Assembly: GCA_026386795.1 (NCBI GenBank)
Contig: JAPLMU010000057.1
Span: 1 to 35,800 of the forward strand
Direction: 5' to 3'
DNA: 35,800 bases
Source of the DNA: Planctomycetota bacterium
GTDB taxonomy: Bacteria; Planctomycetota; Phycisphaerae; Phycisphaerales; SM1A02
Positions 9,128 to 18,518 of this stretch are shown here, one piece after another. The notes below the pieces were generated by a model. That model saw only the letters and a program-made list of their open reading frames with translations. It was not told where the DNA came from and did not search any database. The position numbers were made by a program, and so were the translations under genes. Position 1 is the first letter of the stretch. Each line of letters starts with the position of its first letter.

Positions 9128-9855
9128 TTCCCAGTCAGCATGCGTGTGCGCACCGCGTCCATGAAGCGTGATATCTGCGCCTGTTCCCTCGGGCTTGACG
9201 CGGGCTCGACTTCAGATTGCCAGAATCCAAGAAACCGATCCGCGCCCTTGTCGCTCAGGCTCTTGCCCTTCATGCGCTCGCGCTGCCGCTCTTCGCCGCG
9301 CTTTGCTTCTTCCCGCGCGTTCGTCATGATGTCCTCATTCGTGCTCTCTGATTCTTTGCCGGTAGCAGTGGTCTCTGCAAAGCGAAACCAATCAGCTACC
9401 CACTTATCAATGAACGCGCCGCGCTCGCCAATCGGCAGATTCACATAGGTCGCGGCGCCTTGAATCAAGATGTCCTTGGCAAGGATCCGAACATTCTGCG
9501 TCATCTGCTCGCGCACCTTGCCTGTCACTCCAGACAAGAACGCGGCGGCCACCACGCTGTCTTGCTGGTTCATTCCGCGAAAGCGGCTAATGAATTGCTG
9601 TACGTATTTCACGCGCTCATCAACAGACAAGAGGTTGAAGTCGTCGGTTGTGAAGTAGCCCAACACATTGTCAACTGGCGAATCAAAGATCGACGGCGGC
9701 GCCTTCCAGCGCCCCGCAAACCACCAAAATGACCCACTCACTAAGAGTGCCACCACGAGCGCAGCGGCAAACCACGCAACAATCTGCGAGCGGTGCTCCT
9801 CCCAGAGTTCGCCAATATCCATGTCGCGCGATCGAATTGATTCCATCAGGTTCAT
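9124..9855 (-). CDS. uncharacterised single-pass membrane protein
   Basis: A 243-residue protein not recognised as a named family. A short cytoplasmic-looking N-terminus (RSRDMDIGELWEEHRSQ) precedes one clear transmembrane helix at about residues 26-48. A mostly helical soluble domain follows, with a highly charged stretch (EEAKRGEERQRERMKGK) near residues 185-205. Its start overlaps the stop of the pseudopilin gene as ATGA, and its stop overlaps the hrpB start as GTGA, so it is translated in lockstep with both. The context suggests, without proof, that it works with the pseudopilin at the inner membrane. Confidence 0.85.
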   Translation of the reverse strand: MNLMESIRSRDMDIGELWEEHRSQIVAWFAAALVVALLVSGSFWWFAGRWKAPPSIFDSPVDNVLGYFTTDDFNLLSVDERVKYVQQFISRFRGMNQQDSVVAAAFLSGVTGKVREQMTQNVRILAKDILIQGAATYVNLPIGERGAFIDKWVADWFRFAETTATGKESESTNEDIMTNAREEAKRGEERQRERMKGKSLSDKGADRFLGFWQSEVEPASSPREQAQISRFMDAVRTRMLTGK

Positions 9856-10499
9856 GGTGTTGTTCCCGTTTCTGCGTCGGCGGTGAGGTCGACGGCTATA
9901 CGCGCACTGCCGTCAATGTAGACGCCGTTGCGTTCCACGCCAACGCGGCGATGACGATCTTGGCTATCGGTGAGCAATGGATACCGGGCGGCCTCGCGTT
10001 CAAAGAAGTCTGTCATTGCACGCGCCTCAGCATCCAATCGGACGGACATCAGACGATCCATCGATGTCGTCGCTGGATCAAATGACATCAGCAACGTCAC
10101 AACATCCACCTGCACGGCAGGCGTGTAGCGAAGCAAACCCGGCAGATACATGTAACTGGTTCCAGTGGAAAGTGATTGCTCGTCCTGGTCGGCAGGACAA
10201 ATCCATGATGGAGAATTCGCTGGCAAGAAACCAGAAAGAAAGTTTGGCAATCCACCATCAATGCCCGCATTGGTCACCACGGGCAAGAATTCACACATCG
10301 GCAGTCGGCCTGAGTTCTGCTGGCGAAACGAGTCAACGGCAATGAAATCTTGGCGAAGGTTGGAAAGGCAGCCCGCATTCTGACTTTCGCGCTGAATGGC
10401 GCGCGCGCTCGGCACGATGATCCCGATGAGCATCCCGATGATGGCTACCACCACCAGTAACTCAACAAGTGTGAAGGCTCTCCGAAGCATGGGTTGCAT
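9852..10499 (-). CDS. type II secretion/type IV pilin-like pseudopilin
   Basis: 215 residues beginning with a class III prepilin signal: a short basic leader (MQPMLRR), then A-FTLVELLVVVAIIGMLIGI. The +5 Glu is present, and the hydrophobic helix that anchors and packs pilins follows. Cleavage and N-methylation by a prepilin peptidase would occur before the Phe; the residue before the cut is Ala instead of the usual Gly, which is tolerated in some pilins. The rest resembles Planctomycetes prepilin-type proteins, with NAGCLSNLRQ after the helix and WICPADQD (Cys, Pro, Asp) further on. It lies 15 bases after ftsY and overlaps the next gene by four bases. No other secretion-system gene is in the window, so the machine it serves is unknown. 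Confidence 0.88.
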   Translation of the reverse strand: MQPMLRRAFTLVELLVVVAIIGMLIGIIVPSARAIQRESQNAGCLSNLRQDFIAVDSFRQQNSGRLPMCEFLPVVTNAGIDGGLPNFLSGFLPANSPSWICPADQDEQSLSTGTSYMYLPGLLRYTPAVQVDVVTLLMSFDPATTSMDRLMSVRLDAEARAMTDFFEREAARYPLLTDSQDRHRRVGVERNGVYIDGSARIAVDLTADAETGTTP

Positions 10500-10514
10500 T
10501 CTAGGCAGTCCGGC

Positions 10515-11435
10515 TCAGGCGGCAAACATGGCTTCGACGAATCGGTCCGGATCGAAAGGCTGAACATCGTCAGGCGTTTCACCAACTCCGACGAGTTTCA
10601 CTGGCACATCGAGCGCATCGCGGATGGCAACCACAATCCCACCCTTGGCGGTGCCATCAAGCTTCGCAAGAAATATGCCGCTCACATCGCAAGCGGCTTT
10701 GAACGCCGTTGCCTGCAACACCGCATTCTGCCCACTCGTGGCATCGAGCACCAAGAGAATTTCGTGCGGCGCGCCGGGGATCTTTTTGGCAAGCACATTC
10801 CTGATTTTCGTCAATTGCCGCATCAGGTTGTCTTGAGTGTGCAATCGACCTGCCGTATCCACAAGCAGTACATCGACACCGCGCGCGATCGCCGCATCCG
10901 CAGCATCGAAAGCCACCGCTGCTGGATCTGCTCCTTGGGCACCTTTCACCAAATCAACACCCAAGCGCCGCGACCATGTTTCCAATTGCGCCACCGCGCC
11001 CGCGCGAAACGTATCCGCAGCTGCTAACAACACAGTCCGACCATCGTCCTTCAAACTCTTGGCAATCTTTGCAACACTCGTGGTCTTACCAGCGCCGTTG
11101 ATCCCCACAACAAGCACCACGGTCGGCTTCGAATCCGCGACGGCAATCTCACGCGAACCAGATGCCAGTCGCGCCTTCAATCGCGCCTTGAGAAATTCAA
11201 TCGCATCTTCACCGCGCGGCACACGTCCGGAGCGAAACTCCGTACGCAACTCCGCTGCGATCTCACGCGCCGCGCGCACTCCCACATCGGCCGAGACCAG
11301 CGTTCGCTCAATTTCGTCGATGAGTTCTTCGCTCAGCGTGCGGCCATGCAGAATGGAACGAAATCCTGCGCCGAATACTTCAGCAGTCTTCTGCAAACCA
11401 CGCTTGATCGCATCGACCGCGGCGCGAAAGAACAT
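10515..11435 (-). CDS. ftsY: signal recognition particle receptor FtsY
   Basis: Membrane-associated SRP-family GTPase that receives ribosome-SRP complexes and passes them to the translocon. It has the G1 loop GINGAGKTT (111-119), the DTFRAGA motif (141-147), DTAGR (193-197) and AKLDGTAKGG (257-266). At 306 residues it is a short form: the N-terminal acidic A domain of E. coli FtsY is absent, leaving only the amphipathic helix and the NG domains. The start is the ATG at 11435, one base after the nusB TGA, with GGGGGAAGG upstream as ribosome-binding site. A start at 11489 is also open but lies inside nusB. Confidence 0.96.
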   Translation of the reverse strand: MFFRAAVDAIKRGLQKTAEVFGAGFRSILHGRTLSEELIDEIERTLVSADVGVRAAREIAAELRTEFRSGRVPRGEDAIEFLKARLKARLASGSREIAVADSKPTVVLVVGINGAGKTTSVAKIAKSLKDDGRTVLLAAADTFRAGAVAQLETWSRRLGVDLVKGAQGADPAAVAFDAADAAIARGVDVLLVDTAGRLHTQDNLMRQLTKIRNVLAKKIPGAPHEILLVLDATSGQNAVLQATAFKAACDVSGIFLAKLDGTAKGGIVVAIRDALDVPVKLVGVGETPDDVQPFDPDRFVEAMFAA

Positions 11436-11436
11436 C

Positions 11437-11964
11437 TCAGCCTTCCCCCACGGCTTCCGCATCTTCAGCGGCTTCGCCTGCAGTCGCATCGCCGCCTACG
11501 CCATTCATAATCTTGTCGAGCACCCCGTTTACGAATTTGCCGCTGTCCGCAGTGCCAAATTCCTTTGCCAATTCCACAGCATCGCTGACCACTTTGCGTG
11601 GCGGCTCGGATGATTGACGCAGTTCGTACCAACCGAGGCGCAAGAGATTTCGATCAACAACAGGCTGTCGATGCGGGGGCCATTCGCGCGCCAGTGTGGC
11701 AATTTCGCGATCCGCGTCGTCATGGAATTCCCACGCAAGTGCTGCAAGCGCAATACCGCGCTCAACATCGCCGCGTGATGCGTGGTCAATATCCGTTTCC
11801 GCCTGCGCCATACCGACCAGCGCCGCATCCGAGCTTTGCCCCGCATCTAACTGGTACATCGCTTGCAGTGCGCACCGCCGCATCGCTAATGTGGCAGCGC
11901 CTTCAGGAAGGCGTTCGTGCCCGCCCGAAGCACCCGCATCCGATGTTCGTTCATTGCTAGTCAT
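11437..11964 (-). CDS. nusB: transcription antitermination protein NusB
   Basis: Binds boxA RNA with NusE (ribosomal protein S10) and promotes rRNA antitermination. The 175-residue product contains the helical NusB fold signature ([58 protein letters not shown]). An Ala/Glu/Gly-rich tail of about 20 residues follows. The ATG at 11964 overlaps the ribH stop as ATGA, so I prefer it to the open start six codons upstream. The ribH-nusB pairing is common in bacteria. A boxA-like site is present in the rRNA leader of this same window. Confidence 0.94.
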   Translation of the reverse strand: MTSNERTSDAGASGGHERLPEGAATLAMRRCALQAMYQLDAGQSSDAALVGMAQAETDIDHASRGDVERGIALAALAWEFHDDADREIATLAREWPPHRQPVVDRNLLRLGWYELRQSSEPPRKVVSDAVELAKEFGTADSGKFVNGVLDKIMNGVGGDATAGEAAEDAEAVGEG

Positions 11965-12431
11965 TGACGGAGATCCTCGCATACACGCACACAGGCGAGC
12001 GCCGCAGTCATTGCTTCCGCGCCTTTGTTTCCCAAGTCGCCACCGGCACGCGCACGCGCCTGCTTCAGATTCTCAACCGTCAACACGGCGAGGCCAACTG
12101 GCTTGCCGCGCGCAACGGAAATTCGCGCCAACTCATTGGTAACGGCTTGCCCAAGATGACGGTCATGCCGCGTCTCGCCGCGCACAATGCAACCGATCGC
12201 CACCGCCGCTGCGATGCCCGCTCGGGAGAGTGCCGTGTCAATGAGCAGCGGAATCTCAAATGCGCCGGGAGCCTGCAGGCGAACGATGTCCACTGCTTGG
12301 CCCCCAAGGCGCAGAAACTCGGCGGTTGCCGCGGCTTCCATTGCCTCGGTGATCTCACGGTGATACGCGCTTACCACGATCGCCACGCGGAGTCCGCGTG
12401 CGTCGGCGGGAATATTGCTGTCAGCCTTCAT
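11961..12431 (-). CDS. ribH: 6,7-dimethyl-8-ribityllumazine synthase
   Basis: Penultimate step of riboflavin synthesis: condenses the ribityl-aminouracil intermediate with 3,4-dihydroxy-2-butanone 4-phosphate. At 156 residues it has the normal length. PGAFEIP (55-61) and RGET followed by His89 (the catalytic-site His in GETxH) are present, as is LTVEN near 117-121. The ATG at 12431 ([20 protein letters not shown]) gives a family-typical N-terminus; upstream in-frame sequence is unconserved. It is the first gene of the minus-strand run and overlaps nusB by four bases. Confidence 0.95.
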   Translation of the reverse strand: MKADSNIPADARGLRVAIVVSAYHREITEAMEAAATAEFLRLGGQAVDIVRLQAPGAFEIPLLIDTALSRAGIAAAVAIGCIVRGETRHDRHLGQAVTNELARISVARGKPVGLAVLTVENLKQARARAGGDLGNKGAEAMTAALACVRVCEDLRQ

Positions 12432-12520
12432 TTCGGTGCGGATCTCTCGTCGACTCTCGGGCAACTGCCGAACTGTTTGGGAACTCTCTACAAACTCTCT
12501 CGCAAGGCAATACCGGCGGC
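12432..12520. promoter_or_regulatory. divergent ribH / UbiA-like intergenic with phased direct repeats
   Basis: This 89-base gap must carry the promoters for both divergent units. Two direct repeats AACTCTCT (12482-12489 and 12493-12500) have an 11-base period. Two CTCTCG copies (12444-12449 and 12454-12459) have a 10-base period, so both pairs lie on one face of the helix. This could be an operator. No convincing -35/-10 pair was found, and the gap is too short for a standard FMN riboswitch. Confidence 0.35.
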
Positions 12521-13573
12521 ATGCACGGCGACGGGCTGATGATCGTAGCAGCGCCCCGTTACCATGGTCCTGTGCGTCCTGTTGCCGAGCGCATCCTCGA
12601 CGCGTTCCAACTGACACGGCTCTCCCTCGCGTTCGGCGCGGTATGCGAGCTGTGGCTGGTGACGCTGCTCACGCGGGCCGACCCCCGGTACGTGCACCTG
12701 CCGCTTTACCACATGCCACTCTGGAAGGCGCTGGTCTGCACCGCCGTAGTAGCGATCGGCTTATTCAGTTTCGCCGCCAGTCTGAATGACCTTCTCGATA
12801 TTCGCCATGATCGGCGCTTCAGTCCAGAGCGACCACTCGCTGCGGGTCGCATTCGAACTTCAAGCGCCGCGCTGCTTTCATTTGGCGCGCTCATGGCGGC
12901 GGTGATTTCCGCAAGCGCGCTCGGCGAGCCGGCGCTCATCCTGACCGTTGCCGTTGCAGCGGCCGTCATGTTCTACGACGCCATCGGTAAACACATTCCA
13001 TCGATCGGCATCGTGACCATCGGCCTCGTCCATGCGGCCAACATGCTGATCCCGAACTGGACGCTGACTTTCACTCTGCCGATCTGGTGGTCCATGTCTC
13101 ACGCTGTGGCCATCGCTGCCAGTGTGCATCGATATGAAGACAAGCGCCCCTACTTCGGAACCAAGCGAATTCTTTCACTCGTAGCAGCTTGGTTGTTCTG
13201 GTCGATCGTCCTCCTTGGAGGCGGTGCCCTTGCAGCGCGCAACTCCGCGGGCGGCTACTGGCCACAAGTCGCGCGTGGCGATGAATTGATCGGATCGGGA
13301 CCAATCGGCATCATCTGGCCCGTGCTCGCACTTGCCGGATTTCTGCTCCTCGTCCGCGCGAAAGTCGCTGGATCGCCCGGTCCGGCTGGCGCAGAGCGTC
13401 TTCGTCGCTACGGCGCCATGTGGCAAGCCGTTTACGCCGCAGCATGGCTCATGGCAGCCGGACTGCAAGCCGAGGCACTGGGTATGGCGGCACTCGCCCT
13501 CGCCGGGATTGTGGCGATGACCTTGCTCAAAGAAATCAACGGATTGAGCGGACGCCCGATCAGTTGGCGGTGA
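12521..13573 (+). CDS. UbiA-family prenyltransferase-like membrane protein
   Basis: About 350 residues with many hydrophobic helices, as in UbiA enzymes, which transfer polyprenyl groups from their diphosphates to an acceptor. The first Asp-rich motif is NDLLDIRHDRRFSPERPLAAGRI (around 89-111), matching NDxxDxxxD, and the position of the second is held by MFYDAIGKHIP near 150. The acceptor cannot be told from sequence; quinone, haem or lipid routes are all possible. The start is uncertain: ATG 12521 is used, and ATG 12539 is equally possible. It is 30 bases upstream of lptD on the same strand. Confidence 0.85.
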   Translation: MHGDGLMIVAAPRYHGPVRPVAERILDAFQLTRLSLAFGAVCELWLVTLLTRADPRYVHLPLYHMPLWKALVCTAVVAIGLFSFAASLNDLLDIRHDRRFSPERPLAAGRIRTSSAALLSFGALMAAVISASALGEPALILTVAVAAAVMFYDAIGKHIPSIGIVTIGLVHAANMLIPNWTLTFTLPIWWSMSHAVAIAASVHRYEDKRPYFGTKRILSLVAAWLFWSIVLLGGGALAARNSAGGYWPQVARGDELIGSGPIGIIWPVLALAGFLLLVRAKVAGSPGPAGAERLRRYGAMWQAVYAAAWLMAAGLQAEALGMAALALAGIVAMTLLKEINGLSGRPISWR

Positions 13574-13603
13574 ATCGCCCGCCACTCAAGTAGCCTTCCG
13601 CGC

Positions 13604-16600
13604 GTGCCCCGCGCATCACTCAGCACCTTGCGAACCCTCTCCTCCCTTGTGGGGTGCATCGGCGTCGCGACGGTTCTTTCCACCGCACATGCGCAGGTGG
13701 AACGCGCGCGCGTCGAAGGTGATCGATTGGGTGGATTTGTCATTCCGACCGAGCCCGGCATTTGGCCAATCTCACTGCGGGCCACCAACGCTCATGTGTG
13801 GAAAGTTGACAGCACGCAGCGCGTTTATCTCTCCGGTCGCGTCAGCGTAAATCTCGGCACCTACGACTTCACCGCCGAGCGCGCGGTCTTATGGATTGAA
13901 CGCATACCGAGTGCCAAGGGACTCATCACGCAGATCGCCGTGTGGTTTCCAGAAACCATCGAGCCAACCAAAGCTGCCGGTCTCGGCGCAGGCGGATCAA
14001 ACCTGTTCATCACTGCAAGTACCTACGGTGATGTCTCGCTCTCTGCAGTTCTCTTTGAACCAACTGCACCCGCTCCCAACGAAGACCTTGCGCGCGCGCA
14101 GCAACGGTTGGCGGCGTACCTCGTAGAACTTGCGGACAAGCCGCCTGCGCTTCGCATCCTGCCGGAAGTTCTTCGACCACCGCGGCCACCAAAGCCGGCC
14201 CCGATGGTGGTTGGCGACATCGCGCCACTCGACCCAAGCGTTGCCGCGAAGATTGAGGCCGCCGCACAGCCTGGCGCAGCGCAATTGATGGCGCAGATGC
14301 CAGTGGCCGCGCCTATTCCCACGTTTGCTGGCGAGGCGATCCCCGGATCATCGTCAAGACCAATCGTCGCGCCGGACAGCATGGTGGCATTCGCTGCCGA
14401 GCAAATTGACGCCGATGCCAAGACTGATCAAGTTGCTCTCACCAAGGGCGTCACCATTGATGTGTTGCCGCGTTTCGAAGGCGGAGCATCACGCGCGCTG
14501 CAAATGCGTGCGGATCGCGGCGTCGTGTTCTTGAAGAAGGGAACGCTTGGTGCACTCAAGGGCGGAAGCACGGAAACGAGCGCGGACTCGGTTGCCGGCA
14601 TCTACCTTGAAGGCGACGTCTATGCCACCGATTTCAAGTATGTGATACGCGCGCGCCGCGCCTACTACGACTTTGCAACTGGCAAGGCGAGCATGGTGGA
14701 TAGCGTGTTGCGCACCACCGCTCGGGGTGGCATCCCACTGATCGCACGCGCTGCCGAGTTGCGTCAATATTCGCAGCAGCAGTTCGAGGGCAACGACATT
14801 CAAATCTCGATGAGTGAATTCTTCGAGCCGCATCTTTCGATCGGTGCCGATCGTGCAACTATCACCGAAGCGGAAGGCTCCGATGGCGGGACAATCAGCA
14901 AAGTTCGCGCTGAGAATGTGACCTTCAAGACCGGATCGGTTCCATTCTTCTGGCTGCCGGAGTTTGCCTCAGAAGGCGATATGACGCCGCCGATTCGGGC
15001 AATTGGCGGCAATTACAACGAAAAAACCGGCGTGCAGATCTATTCCGAGTGGGACTTATTCTCGCTCATGGGAATTGCCAAGCCGCGTGATACAGACCTC
15101 AACCTCGTGCAAGAGGCGCTCACCAATTACGGTGCTGGCGGTGGCGTCAAGGGAAAGGTCGGTGGCGCCAAGGTTGACATGCTAGTGATTGATGACTTCG
15201 GAAATCCCGAGCAGACATCGGCAGGCCAAGAGGTCGTGGCGAGTGACACCATTCGCGGAACATTCAACCTGACTCGCGAATTTGATTTCTCTGATACTTC
15301 AAAGCTTCAGCTGCGCACTTCTTATGTGACCGATGAGAGTTTCCTGCAAATTTGGCGGCAACAGCAATTTGCTACTGATTTCCAGCGCGAAACAAGCACC
15401 TACTACGTAGACCGCGGCGAGCGATCAGAATTTTCGGCACTCGCTTCTATCCCGACGAACGACGTCATCACCAACAGTTCGCAGTTGGCATCACGGCCAT
15501 ATCAAGTGCGAAAGTTCCCAGAGGTTGCCTACAAGCGTTGGGGCGACACACTGTTTGGCGACTCCATCGTCTGGCAGCAGGAATACAACATGAACCTGAT
15601 GGCCTTGGAGTTCGGCCGCGGTTCGCAGGGCAGTACCGGTGTCAAGAACAACACTTTCAACCTGAACGGTCAGACATACGCGCCTGGCAAGACGTTTACC
15701 AATTCGACCACGCTGACTGATCTCTATGAGTCAAGCGGATACAACGGTGATTCGGTTGCGCGCATCTTTACGCGACAAGAGCTCTCGAGCACATTCGGTG
15801 GTAATGGCTGGAAATTCACGCCATTCACTTCGGCCAATGTCTTTGGATATGTCAGCGGCGACCGCACCACTTATAACGCCGATGCGGAAGATTTCCGCGC
15901 CATCATCGCCACCGGATTCCGTTCCAGCGCGGACTTCACTTCTAACTTCGACAAGTTTGAAATTGCGACGCTCGACCTGCACCGCATGCGCCACGTGCTG
16001 ACTCCGTATGTCAATACCTGGGCTGGCTACAACTCCGCCGACAACCTTGCCTATGCGGTGTACGACCAAGAGATGGAAGGCGCTACTGGTGGCGCGGCGG
16101 TTCAGGCTGGATTGAAGCAACGTTTGCAAACCATGCGCGGCGGACCTGGAAACTGGCAGTCCGTCGACTGGTTGATGCTTGATGTTGGAATCATGTGGAA
16201 CGAAAGCGGCGATGACCTCGCGCGCAACTACACCGATGGCGCCAAGTACAAGCAAAGTCTGTTCCCACAGTATTTCGCTTGGCGCCCAGAACTCAGCCAG
16301 TGGGGCCGCAATGCGTACGGCAGTTTCCAATTTGCAGCGAGCAGTTCGTTGACTCTTCGCGGCAGCCTCACATACCTCCTCGCCGATGACCTGCCATCCG
16401 ATGGCACCGGCGCATTCGGTATCGCGAGCGCCGGGCGCGGCTCGATCGGCGCCACCATGCAGCACTCGCCGGATGTTTCGACATTCATTGAATATCGCGG
16501 CATCAACAACTTTGCGCCGGAAAGCGTGTACCTCTCTGATTCGCTCCTGTCAGGCGGCGTGAACTACCAGATCAGCAAGGCATACACCGTCTCGTTCGTG

Positions 16601-16792
16601 CCCACCTACGACCTGCAAGAGAACGATTTCCGCCTGTTTACTGCGAACCTCAGCCGGGAAATGCCCGACTTCACGCTTCTTGCCACCTTTGGCTACGACG
16701 CAATTCAAGGTCAGTACTTTGGTGGCATCAATATCGCCATCGGCGGCAAGCCGAGCTCAGCGCCATTTACCACGCAGGCAATCAATCGCTAA
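13604..16792 (+). CDS. lptD: LPS-assembly protein LptD (OstA-like)
   Basis: Outer-membrane protein that inserts lipopolysaccharide into the outer leaflet. The GTG start at 13604 gives a Sec signal peptide ending near residue 30 (VLSTAHAQ). A first OstA-like stretch lies at about 40-130, a Pro/Ala-rich linker at about 170-260, and a second OstA/LptD-N stretch at about 265-420 (VAFAAEQIDADAKTDQVAL, IYLEGDVYATD, RARRAYYDFATGKA). The LptD barrel-entry signature follows (VPFFWLPEF), then about 600 residues of alternating, aromatic-rich sequence as expected for a large beta barrel. At 1062 residues it is longer than E. coli LptD (about 780). No Cys pairs like those of E. coli LptD were noticed. lptE was not seen. 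It supports a diderm envelope. Confidence 0.88.
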   Translation: MPRASLSTLRTLSSLVGCIGVATVLSTAHAQVERARVEGDRLGGFVIPTEPGIWPISLRATNAHVWKVDSTQRVYLSGRVSVNLGTYDFTAERAVLWIERIPSAKGLITQIAVWFPETIEPTKAAGLGAGGSNLFITASTYGDVSLSAVLFEPTAPAPNEDLARAQQRLAAYLVELADKPPALRILPEVLRPPRPPKPAPMVVGDIAPLDPSVAAKIEAAAQPGAAQLMAQMPVAAPIPTFAGEAIPGSSSRPIVAPDSMVAFAAEQIDADAKTDQVALTKGVTIDVLPRFEGGASRALQMRADRGVVFLKKGTLGALKGGSTETSADSVAGIYLEGDVYATDFKYVIRARRAYYDFATGKASMVDSVLRTTARGGIPLIARAAELRQYSQQQFEGNDIQISMSEFFEPHLSIGADRATITEAEGSDGGTISKVRAENVTFKTGSVPFFWLPEFASEGDMTPPIRAIGGNYNEKTGVQIYSEWDLFSLMGIAKPRDTDLNLVQEALTNYGAGGGVKGKVGGAKVDMLVIDDFGNPEQTSAGQEVVASDTIRGTFNLTREFDFSDTSKLQLRTSYVTDESFLQIWRQQQFATDFQRETSTYYVDRGERSEFSALASIPTNDVITNSSQLASRPYQVRKFPEVAYKRWGDTLFGDSIVWQQEYNMNLMALEFGRGSQGSTGVKNNTFNLNGQTYAPGKTFTNSTTLTDLYESSGYNGDSVARIFTRQELSSTFGGNGWKFTPFTSANVFGYVSGDRTTYNADAEDFRAIIATGFRSSADFTSNFDKFEIATLDLHRMRHVLTPYVNTWAGYNSADNLAYAVYDQEMEGATGGAAVQAGLKQRLQTMRGGPGNWQSVDWLMLDVGIMWNESGDDLARNYTDGAKYKQSLFPQYFAWRPELSQWGRNAYGSFQFAASSSLTLRGSLTYLLADDLPSDGTGAFGIASAGRGSIGATMQHSPDVSTFIEYRGINNFAPESVYLSDSLLSGGVNYQISKAYTVSFVPTYDLQENDFRLFTANLSREMPDFTLLATFGYDAIQGQYFGGINIAIGGKPSSAPFTTQAINR

Positions 16793-16840
16793 TTGCGCGT
16801 GATTGGCATAGCTGCGAGACGCACCATTCCTGTGCGCGCG

Positions 16841-17869
16841 TCAATCAAATAATTCTTCAGAACGCGCCGGCGGCTCGATGCCCACGTGCTGGAATGCCGC
16901 TGCCGTGAGTCGCCTGCCCTGCCGAGTGCGTGCCAAGAATCCCACCTGCAACAGATAGGGCTCGACCACATCTTCAAGGGTCAGCGCATCTTCGCCAATA
17001 GTGGCGGCGATCGCCTCAAGTCCTGCCGGTCCGCCGCCGTAAGTCGTTGCCAGCGTTCGCAAATAGCGACGGTCCAGTTCGTCAAGGCCGAGCACATCAA
17101 CGCCCTCGAGCGCCAGCGCATCGTCCACTACACGCGTGTCGAGTCGCCCCGATGCGCGCACTGCGGAGAAATCGCGGACACGGCGCAGAAGCCGGAGCGC
17201 AACGCGCGGTGTGCCGCGGCTACGTTCGGCAATCGATTGCAGTGTGCTTGCAGTGATTCCATCCATGCGCAACAACCCAGCAGCGCGCGCAAGAATCGCA
17301 ACAATGTCCGTGACCGGATAGAAGCCGAGATTGTGCGCAATTCCAAATCGCGATCGCAATGCCTGCGTCAATAGACCCGAGCGTGTGGTAGCACCAATCA
17401 GAGTGAATGGCCGCAGACCGATCGTCACCACCTTGGAATTCATGCCGCTATCGACGGTGAAATCAATGCGGAAGTCTTCCATCGCTGGATAAATGTATTC
17501 CTCAACCGCGGTCGGCAGCCGGTGAATCTCATCAATGAAGAGAACGTCATGAGCCTCCATCTTGGTGAGCGTGCCAATCAGGTCGGCAGCCTTGGTAAGA
17601 GCTGGGCCACTCGTCACATAGGCGCGCGTGCCCATTTCTGCAGCAATGACGTGCGCCAGAGTGGTCTTTCCAAGTCCTGGTGGACCATGCAACAGCACGT
17701 GCTCCATGGGCTCGCCGCGCCCCTTGGCAGCCTCAATAGCGATACGAATCCGTTCAATCAGATCGCGCTGACCGACGTACTCATCAATACGAACTGGACG
17801 CAGCGCACCGGTCGCCTGTTCGGCGTCCGTGGCTTGTTCTGCTGCAGAAACGATGCGTTCGCGTGCCAT
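16841..17869 (-). CDS. ruvB: Holliday junction branch migration helicase RuvB
   Basis: AAA+ ring motor that drives branch migration with RuvA during recombination. Walker A is GPPGLGKT (62-69), Walker B/DEIH is at 113-116, sensor 1 is GATTR (159-163), and the LRSRFG arginine-finger region is at 171-176. The C-terminal winged-helix part ends with PYLLQVGFLARTRQGR, typical of RuvB. At 342 residues it is full length. ruvA and ruvC are not in the window. It lies 14 bases after lemA, so it is probably read from the same transcript. Confidence 0.97.
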   Translation of the reverse strand: MARERIVSAAEQATDAEQATGALRPVRIDEYVGQRDLIERIRIAIEAAKGRGEPMEHVLLHGPPGLGKTTLAHVIAAEMGTRAYVTSGPALTKAADLIGTLTKMEAHDVLFIDEIHRLPTAVEEYIYPAMEDFRIDFTVDSGMNSKVVTIGLRPFTLIGATTRSGLLTQALRSRFGIAHNLGFYPVTDIVAILARAAGLLRMDGITASTLQSIAERSRGTPRVALRLLRRVRDFSAVRASGRLDTRVVDDALALEGVDVLGLDELDRRYLRTLATTYGGGPAGLEAIAATIGEDALTLEDVVEPYLLQVGFLARTRQGRRLTAAAFQHVGIEPPARSEELFD

Positions 17870-17883
17870 GCCAACGAAGCCCG

Positions 17884-18465
17884 TCAGAACTGAACCTGCG
17901 GAGCATTGCGCTGCGCCGGATCATCCACTTCAAAGAATGGCATGTCTTGGAAACCGCACATGCGGGCAATGAACAGTGCAGGAAACTGCCGGGCCGTGGA
18001 GTTGAAAGTCTGCGCCGCTCCGTTGTAACCACCGCGCGCACCAGCGATTCGATTTTCAATCTGCGAAAGTTCGCCTTGCAGTTGCAGGAAATTCTGATTC
18101 GCCTTCAAGTCTGGATACGCCTCGGCAACAGCCATCAGGCGACCAAGCGCACCGCCCAAACCTTGTTCTGCCTTGAGGCGCTCATCCATATTCATGCCGG
18201 GGCGCACCGCGGCCGCACGCGCCGAGATGACGCTCTCGAAGGTCTGCTTCTCATGCGCGGCGTAGCCCTTGACCGTATTGACAAGGTTTGGCACCAGATC
18301 ATGGCGACGCTTCAGTTCAACATCAATACCACTGAAGGACCCTTGCGCGGCAATGCGCGAGCGCGTCAGCGAGTTGTAAACCCCAATGCCCCACAGCACC
18401 AGAATGATTGCCAAGACAGCGATCAGGCCAATGATTCCAAGCGCGACGACTGTGATTCCACCCAT
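17884..18465 (-). CDS. lemA: LemA family membrane protein
   Basis: 193 residues: an N-terminal transmembrane helix (about 4-28), then the LemA helical bundle (VYNSLTRSR, DVELKRRHDLVPNLVNTVKGYAAHE, YPDLKANQNFLQLQGELSQIENRIAGAR, FNSTARQFPALFIARMCGF). The general function of LemA is not established. The start has a strong Shine-Dalgarno AAGGAGG six bases before the ATG. A partner TPM-domain protein, often found beside lemA, is absent; EVE and ruvB flank it instead. Confidence 0.95.
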   Translation of the reverse strand: MGGITVVALGIIGLIAVLAIILVLWGIGVYNSLTRSRIAAQGSFSGIDVELKRRHDLVPNLVNTVKGYAAHEKQTFESVISARAAAVRPGMNMDERLKAEQGLGGALGRLMAVAEAYPDLKANQNFLQLQGELSQIENRIAGARGGYNGAAQTFNSTARQFPALFIARMCGFQDMPFFEVDDPAQRNAPQVQF

Positions 18466-18518
18466 CGAAGTCCTCCTTGCGCCAACGAATGCTGGCGACA
18501 GCGTAAACGATACCCCAA

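Noticed and set aside
12432-12520. FMN riboswitch upstream of ribH
   Set aside because: The gap is only 89 bases and lacks the conserved junction sequences of the FMN aptamer.
15731-16465. 244-residue minus-strand frame inside lptD
   Set aside because: lptD is continuous and family-like on the plus strand; this frame has no motif or ribosome-binding site.
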